A stretch of DNA of 64,000 nt. It comes from Arabidopsis thaliana (lineage: Eukaryota > Streptophyta > Magnoliopsida > Brassicales > Brassicaceae). The notes beneath the pieces were generated by a model. The model saw only the letters and a list, made by a program, of their open reading frames with translations, had not been told where the DNA came from and did not search any database. The stretch covers positions 24,803,835 to 24,867,834 of the forward strand of contig NC_003076.8 of NCBI RefSeq assembly GCF_000001735.4, in the 5' to 3' direction. Position 1 is the stretch's first letter; the number at the start of each line of letters is the position of its first letter. Below are positions 1-12,053 of this stretch, piece after piece. Both the position numbers and the translations under genes were made by a program.

Positions 1-80
1 GAGGTTAGTTTGTATCCATTTAAATTCAAGTTCATTAATTCTCAATAGTGCATTTCATCGACGGTTACATGTGAAACTGA

Positions 81-3000
81 TTATTTTGATGGACCTTGTA
101 GACTAATTACCTCGACTGCGATGCCTGATTCTAACTCGAGAGTTACCATAGTTCCTTCAACAGTTGCGCTTTCTAGTTCAGCACGTCTAGCGATGTTCAA
201 AAACACTTCTTCAAGAGTGGCAAGACCGAGCTGAATGTCTGCGATACCAAATTCAGATTCTCTATCTTGTAGCTCCGCGAAAAACCCCTATTCCCGTTAA
301 TTATGGAAAAATCATTCATCAAATGAAAGATCTAAGAGATAATTAATAAAGCTTTTTATAGATGGTTACCTTCAAAAGTTGCTCTTTGTCGTGTGGGATT
401 ACAAAAGTCATGAAAGCTTTGTTTTCTTCTGTTGGCTCAACTTTTAGACGCTGCATGATGTTTGTTCCAGGCTCAGAGGTACTAGATTATTTACTAACTA
501 AACAATACTACTAAAAAACTTGAGTGTACATACATACCTCCTTAAAGAATCTTTTCAATGGCTCGGGTGCACCGTCTTTTTTGTTTTCGATGAAGCTAAC
601 GGTAGCAACAAATCCCGTGCCAAAGCGAGATTTTAACCTGATTGAGGTTCCAATGCAGCGGAGCCTGCCTTTAGCCATGATCCCTATTCGATCACTTAAA
701 ATATCAGCTTCCTCCATAGAATGCGTCGTTAGTATGATGGCACGACCTTTCTTTGACTCTTGTATAATGTCCCACACATGTCTCCTCGTGATAGGGTCCA
801 TGCCAGTAGTCTAGAATCCACAAATGTTAGAATAAAAAAAAATTTGATGTTTATATAAACTCATTTTTAAAATTAAAAAAAAAAAGAAAAAAAAAAAAGA
901 GAGGAATGTTGCATATTACAGACCGGTTCATCTAGAAAAACCAGCTTGGGATCACCAATGAGTGCTATTGCAACACTCAGCCGACGTTTCATTCCACCAC
1001 TGTAACTTCCTGCTCTAATTTTCGCCGATCCTGTTAGCTTCACATCTACCAGTAACTTCTCTGCAATCTATATATACGTAAAGGTATGCTTAGCCAAAAG
1101 TTTAAATCAGATATTTGTAACACACATGAATATGAAGTATATTTTATGTTATTAGGGTGATGTACCGATTTGATCGATGATGGTGGCAACCCTTTGATGC
1201 TAGCAAAGAGGTGGAGGTGCTCTTCACTAGACAAAGCATCCCAAAGAATATCAAACTGTAAAAAAAGAGTGATAGAGTCATAAACCATTTTAAGCTAGCA
1301 TAATGATTAGAAGGTTGTTTTGTGTGATGAGGACAATGAAGGAAGAAAATTGACAATACCTGAGGACAAACTCCTATCATTTTACGAATGTTGGACATAC
1401 CAACAGAGCTTCTTATGGAATTTCCATAGATTTTTGCTGTTTTAATTTAGTCAATCAAAATGGATCTTATTAGAATAGTTAAATTTTTCCAAAATCTTGC
1501 TTCATTCAGACTGAAACAAAAAGCTTTTCTTACCATCCCCACCAGTGACTGGATTTATGCCAGTCAAACAACTAATAGTAGTTGTTTTCCCTGCGCCATT
1601 AGGTCCGAGAAGACAAAACAACTGATCTTTGGCAATATTCATCCACAAACCCTGAATTTTTTTCAATGAATCAATAGTTGAATAATAAATGTAACTGTTG
1701 TAACACTTTTATCTCAAGTCACATGAGCTAGGAACATCTTTGGCAAAAGCCATACATTATCGGAAAGCAACATACCTTTACAGCATGAAAAGGCGAAGTT
1801 TTGGTGCATTTGCAGCATCCAAGCTTTGTTGTTCCAGGATATGTCTTTGCAAGACCATGTATCTGAACTGCAATGTTAGGATCAACTCTTCCATCCATTG
1901 CTTGTTGTTTAACTAAAATCTCCTCTTCAAGCACATCTTCGTCCTCTGGTGTAATATGCTCTACTGGTGGAACTGAACCAATACAGCTACAGATGCTCCC
2001 TTCTTCAAAAGTGTAGAAAAACATGTTTTAACTTATAATTAGTTTTATTTAGTGCAATAGAGAAAAATACCTTCCACTTTGTTGCCTTCTTTGCCAGTCC
2101 AATAACTAGGTTTTAGAAAGTAGAAGATCGATTTTCTCACACCGGATGCATTGGGGATGATGTTGTCAAAGTAGAGAGCCAATACAAACCAGAAAAAGAA
2201 CGTTCCCACGAGCCATATGTAGATTTTATTCTGCCAAAAACACAGTTTGTTCAGAGAATGATACCTACACAACTATTAGATCCAAAATCTATCTCAGAAA
2301 GGTTGGCATACAGTTGTAATAACGCAAGTGCTCTCGCCCCCTGCACATATTGCTCTTTCACTCCAACTGATTCCAGAGTCTCCGGGAGATGATGTCGCTT
2401 CAAGAAGCAGCTGCAGACCCGCAGAAAAGGTATTCGGTGGAAAGAGTGACCAAATGACACGGCTACCAATCGAATATGCGCTTGAATAAGGGAATCCAGC
2501 AGTTGTTACAATCTGCAATAAGAAGTAGAAATCGTAAGAGTCCAAGATTTAAATAAGAACCAAAATTTCAGCTACTATATATGTTAGCAAGAGAGGCCAA
2601 ACCTGTGTTATAAAACCAACCAGAAACACAAGGAAACCAACAGTTGTTGCCGAAGATGATTTGCTAATGATAGATGATAGCGCGAATGCTAGGCCAATCT
2701 AGCAACACAAGTAAATATATAATAACTTAAATGATACACAAATAATATCTTTGAAGAAAGCAGAGTACATAATTTGAAAATGAAGTTTTTTACCATATTA
2801 AACTGAAAAAGAAAGAAAAGTAGGAAGACAAGAACAAAACTGTTCTTCAAGAAAAACTCAAACTGGAACATCATTCCAAAGAGGACCAAGAAGAGTGAGG
2901 AGACAAAGGTAAGGATTCCTTCCCATATGAGCCATGACAACCAATATGCAGATTCATAAACACCCATCGTTGTCATTGCCTGTTGAGCAACAAAGAAACA

Positions 3001-4064
3001 AAACAATGATCCAATACGCAAAACCTCAGGCTACCAAAAAACAAGAACAGAGATTATTATAAAACCTCGCGAAGTTTTAGCTCTTTCTCGGTAACCACAG
3101 ACCCGAGTTGGAGAACAAAACCAAACATGGAGAAAGCAAGAAAGAACACTGGTCCCATAAGATAAAATGCAGAAATGATCACTTCACCACCAATCGCTGG
3201 ACGCGCAAATTCCTTAAATCCAAAATCCCAACTAAACTTTGGATCTGAAAATGTATAAGGACTTGACTTATTATTCCATGTTATAAGAAGCACCCACATA
3301 TGTATACATACACACTGCTACAAAAATCTTCCTAACACAAATTAAGATTCAAGAATATAAAGTACCTCCAATTAAAGACCTTGCGATTTCACGCTCTGCA
3401 GCAATTTGAAGAGGAACAAGGAACTTAAACGTAGGATCTTCACGCCGACCACGTTTTTTCTCCGATGAAGAGTTTGTTTGAATTCCATAGCTGATCACTG
3501 TAGCATTCTTTTCCACAAAATGCAAAGCCCCTGTTACTTGCGATGGATGTGACATAAACCATGCATCTACTTCCTCAGGCTTTGTAAATGATTGAACCTG
3601 AAAGAGACCAAACCACACCAGAAACATAACTATTCAGATTTTCGTACATTAGAGACTATGGAAGATGATGAAGAGACATAATCATGACAAAAAACCTTAT
3701 TGGTTGGAATTGGTCGTCCAGGATTGTTAGCCATAATTGCAGAGACAATGTCAGTGACACGACGGCTCTGGTTGCCACTCCACACGAAGTCAAAACATGG
3801 AAGTCTCACGAAAAACTTATCCTCACATGGAAGAATCGGAAGAGAGACTAATGCTTTAGGATCTGTGACATTCTTGTGCCTAGTCGAGGTTAAGTCGCTC
3901 GCTTTGGAAGATTCCTCTATAGAGAAGATGAGAAGGATGAAGAAGAACGAAGAGAAGAGATGAAGACACGTGGCTCTCTTGTTCCTCCATGAAAGCAGTA
4001 GATTCTTCTTGAACAAAGCTGTGAATTGCTGATGAAAAAGCGGCAAGCCTTCTCGCAGAGTCAT
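81..4064 (-). CDS. ABCA9: ABC transporter A family member 9 (half-size ABCA)
   Basis: Half-size ABCA transporter (one membrane domain plus one ATPase domain). The family moves lipids, and Arabidopsis ABCA9 is known to supply fatty acids/acyl-CoA to the ER for seed oil. The ATG at 4064 opens with [10 protein letters not shown]; the in-frame GTG at 4070 is not used. A first membrane helix follows at about 3920-3970, then a large lumenal loop. More helices lie in exons between about 3300 and 2050. The nucleotide-binding domain has Walker A GPNGAGKT (about 1570-1620), the signature YSGGMKRR (about 975-1010) and Walker B LVFLDEP (about 925-945), followed by the H-loop THSMEEAD (about 715). The reading frame ends at TAA 81-83 after [14 protein letters not shown]. 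It has many exons with GT-AG introns; exon 1 is 3696-4064. I see no frameshift. It is head to head with ABCA10. Locus At5g61730 by recall. Confidence 0.93.
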
Positions 4065-4649
4065 GATCACAGAGGAAGAAGAAGATTAGAGGTTTTTTTT
4101 TTTTTTTTTGAAACAAATGAATAACGTTTATCTTTAATTAGGTTTTTCGTAAGGAAACGCCTATGAAACTATGGACAAAGACTCTTATCAATTATTCTAG
4201 AGAAAAAAAAAGAAGTAATTTTGTTTATTACTCTAAAAAAGGTTTGAAAGTTGAGAATTCTTAAAAAGTTTTTTTCCTAGTTTTTTCCATGATTTTATTC
4301 AGTTAAAGGAAACGCGTTTTCTGTATTTGTAAGTACACTTAAGTTTTTTTTAATCTTTCCGTTTCTACATAGTATTAAATTTGAAATGTTTCCAATTAGT
4401 ATTTATTGACTTCTTGGGAAGACTATCTGTATCCAATCCATCATTACAAAGGGGTAATGTATCAGATTGTTGTTACACTGTATACAACAATCAAGAGGGT
4501 TTTCTTGGATTTTCATCAACTATTATTTGATTAATTAAAAACCCTAAAAAAAAAATATTAGAAGAGAAGCGTTTTGGAGAAGAATACTAAAAAGTGGTGT
4601 CAGTAAGAAAAATTTTAAAGACTAACGGAGCTCTTTTTCTTCTTCATCA
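4065..4649. promoter_or_regulatory. Shared divergent promoter of ABCA9 and ABCA10
   Basis: This 585-bp AT-rich spacer separates two start codons that point away from each other, so it must hold both promoters and both 5' leaders. It has several A/T runs (for example about 4097-4110 and 4545-4558). I see no clear TATA box I would commit to and no open reading frame. Confidence 0.7.
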
Positions 4650-7600
4650 ATGGCGGATCCTAGTCAAGCCAGTTTCTGGGCGCAAGCAAATGCGTTACTT
4701 AGAAAGAACTTAACCTACCAGGTATGTGTATGTGTGACAAAATTGTTACGATCGTTGTTTGAAAACATGGTTTTGAATCGATTATATGACATTTTGGGTG
4801 GGTGCAGAGGAGACACATATGGACGAATATTAGGCTTGTCCTGGTTCCACTACTCCTTTGCTTATTTCTCCTAGGGATTCAACTTTTGCTTGATGTTGTG
4901 GTGAATAAGGCCGCTGATTTGACTAAGTGTGGAAGTCAAGATGATTTTTCTATTGGTGATTGTCCCATCCCAAACCCTCCACTGTTGCCTCCCCTGTTAC
5001 AGATTCCAGAACCTGAATCTCGTGCTGTCAGCGGTGGTTTCTTTTCGTACAATGACCTTCCTGATAAGTCTTGTAGAAAAACTGGAACTTGTCCTGTTAC
5101 TATACTTCTTACTGGGAATAACCATTCCCTTGGTCAAGGTATATGCGCTTCTTTGATACATTTACTCTCTATTTTTTGCTATGTAACTTATCAGTTAAGT
5201 GTTTCTACTACAGCTTTATCTGGGAATATGTTTGGTGGTTCGTTTGCTGTGAATTCCTCTGACCTCTTGTCTAGTTTAGCCTATAATGTCTTGGTACGTT
5301 TTGATATTTCTTTCAATCAAGCAAGTGCAAACATTTATCTCTCTGTTTTAGATTTTTAACTAGAGGTCATGTGCATGTGAGTGACTTCAGGGTTCAACAC
5401 TAGCACTAGGCACAAACAATTATGCAGATCCCGGGATTGAGTCGGATTTTCCTATCTACAGTATCCAATCTCAGTGCAGTCCAAACTCTACATGGCCACT
5501 CTCATTTGGAAAAATTCATACAGGTAGTTTTTTTTTTTTATGTTCAAAGCTTGAGATGATAAAATGAACAGTGAAAAATGTGGTTTTCTTCACTTTGATG
5601 ATCAACTTAGTGGTTGTGTCTAATATTATCTCAGCGGTGACGTGTCTTCAAGGGTTGTCTCTATGGAGAAATAACTCTGTAGAGGTCAATGATGAGCTTT
5701 TCAAGGGTAATTGGAAGGGAAATCCTGAGAGGATGACAAATGAGATTGCTGCAGGTTTGTTTCATTTTCTTCTATATACATATGCTTAAGAATCAAGCTG
5801 TGATTTCTTACTGTTGATGTATTTTTGTTGTCTTTAGCATATGATCTCTTGAATACGGATAGAAACAACTTCGATGTGACGATCTGGTATAACTCAACAA
5901 ACATTGATGACCCTTCAAGGGCACCTTTGGTTCGAGTTCCTCGCTTGCTCAATCTGGTATGAATCTAAGTCACGCTGTAGTACTCTTTTACATGTTTCTG
6001 TTATTGAACGGATCCAATTAATGTTCACACCGTGCAAAACTTGCAGGTATCAAATGCTTATCTTAAGTTTCTTAAAGGCCCCGGGACGAGGATATTATTC
6101 GAGTTTGTCAAAGAAGTTCCTAAACACCAAACTAAATTCAATCTTGATATCGCTTCCATGCTAGGCCCGCTTTTTTTCACTTGGGTTGTTCTTCTTCTAT
6201 TCCCCGTAAGTTATTTAACAATTTCTTACTTTATGCCATTGCAAGTACTAAACTCAACAAAGTATTCATCACATTATGTGGTTGTGTGTATATAATATTT
6301 GCAGGTGATCTTGACATCATTGGTGTATGAGAAACAAGAGCGCCTAAGAATTATAATGAAAATGCACGGGCTAGGCATTGGTCCATATTGGATGATTTCC
6401 TATGCCTATTTTCTTACTCTATCTATGTTTTATGTTATTTCTTTGGTGATCTTCGGTTCAGCGATAGGACTCAGGTACTTCCGGCTCAATGACTACAGCG
6501 TCCAGTTCATTTTCTATTTTATCTTCGTAAATCTGCAAATCTCCTTCGCCTTTTTAGCTTCTTCCATATTCTCAAAGGTTAAGACTGCAACAGGTACTAA
6601 CATCACATTTCTTGAATCATCTCACGAATATGTTATATATCAACGGCTTCATGATAAAAAAAAATCGGCTTATAATTGTAGTTGTTGCTTATACATTGGT
6701 GTTTGCAAGTGGGCTCTTGGGAATGTTTCTCTTTGGTGAACTGCTTGAATCTCCCACATTCCCCGGTAAGTTAACAAAATCAATACCTTGAAGAACGAAT
6801 ACACATGTTTATGTGTGACCACTTAAGTAACTAGTATATATCTATGTTACAGAAAAAGGGATTCTTGCTTTGGAGTTGTATCCCGGCTTTTCCTTATTCC
6901 GCGGATTGTATGAGTTCGCGCAATATGCCTCCCGGGGAAACGGGATGAAGTGGAAAGATCTCAAGGAAAGCGGAATGGATAAGCTGTTCTACCTCATGTC
7001 TGTGGAGTGGTTTGTGATTCTCATTGTGGCCTACTCTATCGATCTTCTTTCTTCATCAGGGAGAAGCCCTTTCGTTTTCTTCAAGAAATCATCTTCCCTA
7101 CCAAGTCCTAGTGTTCAAAGGCAAAACTCTGAAAACGTTCTCATTGACATGGAAAAAACAGATGTCACTCAGGAGGTATGAAAAACAAAAATCTTATTTT
7201 CTTTCCATGTGACTCCAACTTCAAGTCGTTCTGATAAAAATTGAAAATATTCAGCGGGAAAAAGTTGAGAAATTGAGGAAAGAAGGGACCACGGGGCATG
7301 CGATCGTGTGTGACAACCTGAAGAAGGTGTATCCAGGTAGCGATGGTAACCCGCCAAAGCTAGCAGTAAGAGGGTTATATCTCGACGTGCCTTCAGGAGA
7401 ATGCTTTGGCATGCTTGGACCTAATGGTGCCGGAAAAACCTCTTTCATCAATATGGTGAGTTTTTGCAAAACCACTATTCTTACTCTAAATTACGTTTCA
7501 GGGTTGAGTTTTGTGACATTGTTCTGCTGCGCTAGATGACTGGGCTCCTGAAACCAACATCTGGAACTGCGTTGGTTCAAGGTTTGGACATATGCAAAGA

Positions 7601-8763
7601 TATGAACAAAGTATATACAAGCATGGGAGTCTGCCCGCAACATGAGTAATTAACATTTTATCAATTCCTTTACCATACAAATAAGGAACAATTGATGGAA
7701 TGGTTTTTTTTCTTTTTTTTTCTGTCATTATCTTGGTTTCAGCTTGCTCTGGGGGACGCTAACGGGAAGGGAACATCTTCTCTTTTATGGGAGGCTTAAG
7801 AATATCAAGGGCTCTGCTCTAATGCAAGTAAGTTTATCACTTACTGATTTCTTTATATGTATGTTAATGTTAATTGGATATCATACATTTTTTAAGGCTG
7901 TGGAAGAATCTCTTAAAAGCGTCAGCCTTTTCGATGGAGGAGTTGCCGATAAACCTGCTGGAAAATACAGCGGAGGTATGAAAAGGCGGCTTAGTGTAGC
8001 CATTTCGCTTATCGGGAACCCAAAGGTACAACTCCTGGTCTCTTATATGTTATGTGATTTTGTAAGCAATGGCTCGAATTTATTAACGAATCCATTGTCT
8101 GATTTGTTAAAAGGTGGTTTACATGGATGAGCCTAGCACTGGACTTGATCCAGCCTCAAGGAAAGATTTATGGACAGTGATCCAGCGTGCAAAACAAAAC
8201 ACAGCCATAATCCTCACAAGTATTTTCAATCTCTTTCTCACTACTCACTCTTCTATATGTGATCCTGATTGATGCCATGAAACTGAACTTATTACTCTTA
8301 GTTAAGACTCATTTTGTTAAATTAGAAAGTGGTGGATATTTTAACCTAGAGAAGCTTGTCCCTCACGTTTTCAGCTCACTCGATGGAGGAAGCAGAGTTT
8401 CTTTGCGACCGATTGGGGATTTTTGTAGACGGAGGCTTGCAATGTGTAGGAAATCCGAAAGAGTTAAAGGGAAGATATGGGGGATCATATGTCTTCACGA
8501 TGACGACCTCAGTTGAACACGAGGAGAAAGTAGAGAGAATGGTTAAACATATTTCACCAAACTCCAAGAGAGTATATCATTTAGCTGGAACACAGAAATT
8601 CGAGATCCCTAAGCAAGAAGTCATGATTGCAGATGTGTTTTTCATGGTGGAGAAGGTCAAAAGCAAATTCACAGTTTTTGCTTGGGGACTCGCCGATACA
8701 ACTCTGGAAGACGTCTTCTTCAAGGTTGCTACAACTGCTCAAGCCTTCAACTCTTTGTCTTAA
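4650..8763 (+). CDS. ABCA10: ABC transporter A family member 10 (half-size ABCA)
   Basis: Second half-size ABCA transporter, close relative of the neighbour on the other strand. It starts [10 protein letters not shown]; exon 1 is 4650-4721, and exon 2 from 4808 carries the first membrane helix ([19 protein letters not shown]). A long lumenal loop with paired cysteines follows. The membrane bundle lies at about 6150-6730 and 6850-7060, including the ABCA-typical stretch [16 protein letters not shown]. The ATPase domain has Walker A GPNGAGKT (7417-7441), signature YSGGMKRR (about 7966-7990), Walker [14 protein letters not shown] (from about 8112) and H-loop THSMEEAE (from about 8373). It ends LNS-like, with TAA 8761-8763. 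Substrate is unknown; lipids are expected from the family. All catalytic motifs are present and the gene looks functional. Locus At5g61740 by recall. Confidence 0.92.
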
Positions 8764-8969
8764 TGATTCATGCTACTTAGGGCATCACTGTTGTTATTAT
8801 TGTTCAAGTTAGGGCTTAATTATTAACAAATTTAATGCCTTAAGAGACACGTTAACTGCAATACACTATTAATCAATGTTTTGCAATCTGATCAATAATC
8901 TGGTACTGATAGATCTTAAAAACATTGCTTCTAGTTAATAACAGCAATAAGATGAGTAAGAGAAACATT

Positions 8970-9602
8970 CTAAAGCTCATCACCGTCAGTGACCCTACAG
9001 CCAGAGCCAGTAGCTAAACACCTCGTCATGATCTTTATATGCTCTTGATCGATCCCAAAAACTTCTCCAATATTCACGACTCCAGGATTCTGGCTATTGT
9101 AAAACGAGAAAGCGGTGGCTGGTTCAAAGCCACCGCTCAAGCAGAAATGAAGCAATCCTTTAGGGAAGACAAAAACATCGCCTTTTTGCAGAACCGTTTG
9201 AAAAATCTTGTTGTTAGTATCCACAAATCCAGCAAACACGACTCCTTTGACCACAAAGAGCATCTCAGATGACCTCGGATGCGAATGGAACGGCACAGAT
9301 CCGTCCCTTTCAAGATCAGTCCGTGAGACCGAGAGGCCAAGAGTGTTGAGACCTGGAAACTCTAATGCAGTGAGCAATGTGACATTCGACTGGAGATAAT
9401 TGTCTGTATCTCCAGCTTCTGTAAGTTTGGTGGACTTGAAATCCTGAGCGGTAATCTTGGTCGGGTTCTTGCAAGGATAGCCGTTGATGAAGAAGATGCT
9501 CTGTTCTCCCGGAGCCGTGGGACATGTGTCCTGCATATTGTCCGAATCCCCAGAGACAGATAAGAAGATTGCACAAAACACGATCACGACGAAGAACTTC
9601 AT
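8970..9602 (-). CDS. Germin-like protein (secreted cupin), single exon
   Basis: 210-residue cupin of the germin-like family: apoplastic Mn-binding glycoproteins, some with oxalate oxidase or superoxide dismutase activity. The ATG at 9602 gives an N-terminal signal peptide (MKFFVVIVFCAIFLSVSG); a longer frame to 9632 starts with TTG and is rejected. The conserved disulphide cysteines are C27 and C44. Germin box 1 has the metal ligands H106, H108 and E113 (FHSHPRSSE). Box 2 has H152 (PKGLLHF). So all four expected metal ligands are present, but the usual HFQ/LN ending of box 2 reads HFCLS, which is divergent. An NVT sequon sits at about residue 73. Length is normal. No introns. Locus At5g61750 by recall; I cannot assign the GLP subfamily number or enzymatic activity. 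Confidence 0.9.
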   Translation of the reverse strand: MKFFVVIVFCAIFLSVSGDSDNMQDTCPTAPGEQSIFFINGYPCKNPTKITAQDFKSTKLTEAGDTDNYLQSNVTLLTALEFPGLNTLGLSVSRTDLERDGSVPFHSHPRSSEMLFVVKGVVFAGFVDTNNKIFQTVLQKGDVFVFPKGLLHFCLSGGFEPATAFSFYNSQNPGVVNIGEVFGIDQEHIKIMTRCLATGSGCRVTDGDEL

Positions 9603-10081
9603 CCTTGTGATTATGTTACGAAGAGTACTCAACTTGTCATTAACCAGATTTAAACAGAAAATTTAAAGAAGGCCAAAAAATACTCTGTTTCTAGGCGATG
9701 TGGCTTAGGGTTGAGTACACTACTTAGTGGCATTTTGAGTAAGATTATGTTCTAAGGTGAAAATCGCTTCTAAGTAATATTTTTCACTGATTTTCCAACT
9801 TATTGATGTTGACATTATTACTTCTTCAAGCTCTAATTCTATTCTGTTTACCTGAAAACGCAATTTTGCTTTGCTATAACAGGAAACCAAAAAGAAGCTT
9901 AACTGCCTTAGCTTACTTTCATGAAACTCTCGATATATTTCTCTAATGAGAAAGTACAATGGTTTAGTTAACGAAATTATACAATTGAAAGGGACAAACG
10001 TTCATGTCCAAAACCCAACTAGTCCAAGAAAGGAAAAACTTGGAGATTATTTGAAATGGAGCCGGGAAGAACGACGTTTCT
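9603..10081. other. Intergenic: germin-like promoter and IPK2-beta 3' region
   Basis: 479 bp between two minus-strand genes. It should hold the germin-like gene's promoter and leader and the 3' UTR of IPK2-beta. A 79-codon minus-strand frame (9720-9959) has no recognisable features. I see nothing else. Confidence 0.6.
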
Positions 10082-10984
10082 CTAGCGCCCGTTCTCAAGT
10101 AGGGAAGTATCGGTTTCATCGTGCTTTTCAACGCTCTGAAGAATATCTTTGATGAACTTTATGAAAGAGCAGAGTCCACCCAAGAAATTATGGTCGATGA
10201 CACCGTTTCCATCAAGAACATGCGCGAAATCCACCAGCTTCACTTGTGCCCGTGGTGCCGGTGCATCATCTCCTCCTTGCATCAAGATTGATTCATTCTC
10301 GTAAATCATCAGAATCGAGCAGGAATTGAAATGGTAAAGCGTTTGGGTTTCGAACCAATCTTTAAGCTCCAACAACTGCGCTAAGATCCCGTTACAACCG
10401 CCATAAACCTCTGATGCAAAAGCACAGTTTGGTGTCAAGTTAGAGTCAGCGGGAGAGTTCGATGACACAAACTTCCTCAGAGCCAATCTAGCACCATCTG
10501 CATTATACCCAAGAACAAGCTTCTTCTCAGCTCTCCAAAAACTTGATTCTTGGTGATCAAAAATCTTAAAACCTGAAACCCTGAACCCCAACGAAACCGT
10601 GGTGGTCTGTCTATCTTTCTTAATACATTTCTTGAAGTATTCTTCTGATACATCCGGGTACCATGTCCTAGATCCAATCTTAACATCCATTACCGACGGG
10701 TTTGCGTACCCTGAAACAACATCATCAAGAACAAGATGAGGAAGCTTGCCAGATCCATCAGATGCTTCAACTAGCTGAGTGCCGTGATACACCGGGAAGT
10801 ATCTATGGATGTGATCTGGAACCTTCATGTTCGATGTGAAAGACTCATAGAACTTAGCCTCGTGTTCGCCACGAGAATCTCCCTGAAGTGGCTTGAAGAA
10901 CCGGCCTTGGTCATCTACGAGTGGACCGAGCTTCCCATCACTAGCAATGTGACCAGCAACTTGGTGTTCAGGGACCTTGAGCAT
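10082..10984 (-). CDS. IPK2b: Inositol polyphosphate multikinase (IPK2-beta), intronless CDS
   Basis: 300-residue inositol polyphosphate 6-/3-/5-kinase: phosphorylates InsP3 and InsP4 toward InsP5, feeding phytate synthesis and inositol signalling. The plant enzyme is mainly nuclear. The family catalytic motif PxxxDxKxG is present as PSVMDVKIG (residues 96-104, with D100 and K102). SLGFRVSG (131-138) and the metal-binding D252 in VDFAH are also conserved. ATG at 10984 (MLKVPEHQVAGH) agrees with the known plant proteins. The coding region has no introns; the 5' leader extends toward 11.7 kb and may carry an intron. Locus At5g61760 by recall. Confidence 0.95.
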   Translation of the reverse strand: MLKVPEHQVAGHIASDGKLGPLVDDQGRFFKPLQGDSRGEHEAKFYESFTSNMKVPDHIHRYFPVYHGTQLVEASDGSGKLPHLVLDDVVSGYANPSVMDVKIGSRTWYPDVSEEYFKKCIKKDRQTTTVSLGFRVSGFKIFDHQESSFWRAEKKLVLGYNADGARLALRKFVSSNSPADSNLTPNCAFASEVYGGCNGILAQLLELKDWFETQTLYHFNSCSILMIYENESILMQGGDDAPAPRAQVKLVDFAHVLDGNGVIDHNFLGGLCSFIKFIKDILQSVEKHDETDTSLLENGR

Positions 10985-12053
10985 CTTCTTTGTGGAAGAG
11001 TATATATACTGAAGAATAAGAAATCAAATTCACCGTTAAGAAAAAATTGAAACTTTCTCAAGACATGTTAGATCTAAATATTTACAGATCATTCATCTTA
11101 AGTCAAAGTAGACGATTAGATCCGAGTAACAAATTAGGGTTACTCTAATCAACCAAACGCAAAATCTAAAAATAGTGTCTTTCTTATGAATCAAATTAGG
11201 GTTCTTCAATCCTTTCCACATAAAAAAGAGAAAGAAAGAAAGAAAAAAACCAATCAAGTCTATCAGAATTCCTTGAGTTCATCGCCGAAGAAGAGTAATA
11301 AAAAGCGCGTAATGAAACAATCCCAGAGTCACACCATGACAAAAATAAACAATTTGAGATCTCTAAAAGCGTACAAAAAGTGAAAAGTCTTTAGATTAGA
11401 ATAAACATTGTGGAACTTTAGAAAAGTAACGATTTCTGGTGATAATACATAAATATTGAATTGGAGCAACACGAAGAACTTTGCTCAAAGGTAAGAGATT
11501 TATCAAAGAAGAAATATATTACCAAACAAATCTCCCCGGAGAAATTTTTGAGATGCTCAAACGATAGCAAAATAAGTGTAATTGTTGATTGTTCTATGCA
11601 AAAAATTCCCAAGCAACCTTGTCGGGAAGACGAATAAATAAAGAAAATTAATTTAAGTAATAATTGAATAAATTCTTTATGGAAAAAGATTGAATCACTA
11701 AACCGGACCCGAATGAACCGGATTGTAGAGATAACCGGTTTTGAATAAATAGGGCGTCTTCATCAGTTTTTACAAAATTCAGCCGTCACCTCCTACCTCA
11801 GACTCTATTACTCCGGCCGGCGAAATTAGGGTTAGGTAATAATCTCTACTTCGAGTGTATTACTCTCTTTTTGAGTCATCCATGGTTTTTGGTATCTATC
11901 TGTAGAAGCCCTAATTTAGAGCTCATTCACTCTCAAGGGTTTTAAAGAGGTTTTTGCTTTGTTTATACATAAATGTTTCGTCTTTGTGTATTCACCAATC
12001 CGATTTTTCTTCTTTACAGAATCTGTAGCTGTTTGGTGAGATAAGAATAATAA
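10985..12053. promoter_or_regulatory. Divergent promoter region of IPK2-beta and PPAN, with telo-box
   Basis: This 1.07-kb spacer between divergent genes holds the IPK2-beta leader, both promoters and the PPAN leader, which seems to be spliced (acceptor-like TTTACAG near 12018). At 11826-11836 it reads TTAGGGTTAGG, a telo-box, with further AAACCCTAA-like pieces nearby (for example near 11910). Telo-boxes are typical of plant ribosome-biogenesis and translation genes, which fits PPAN. Short open frames here have no family signature. Confidence 0.65.

Noticed and set aside
9720..9959. 79-codon minus-strand ORF
   Set aside because: Lies in the germin-like promoter/IPK2-beta 3' spacer, with no domain, signal or neighbour support.
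11186..11383. 65-codon Lys/Ser-rich plus-strand ORF
   Set aside because: AT/A-run driven, in the divergent promoter region.
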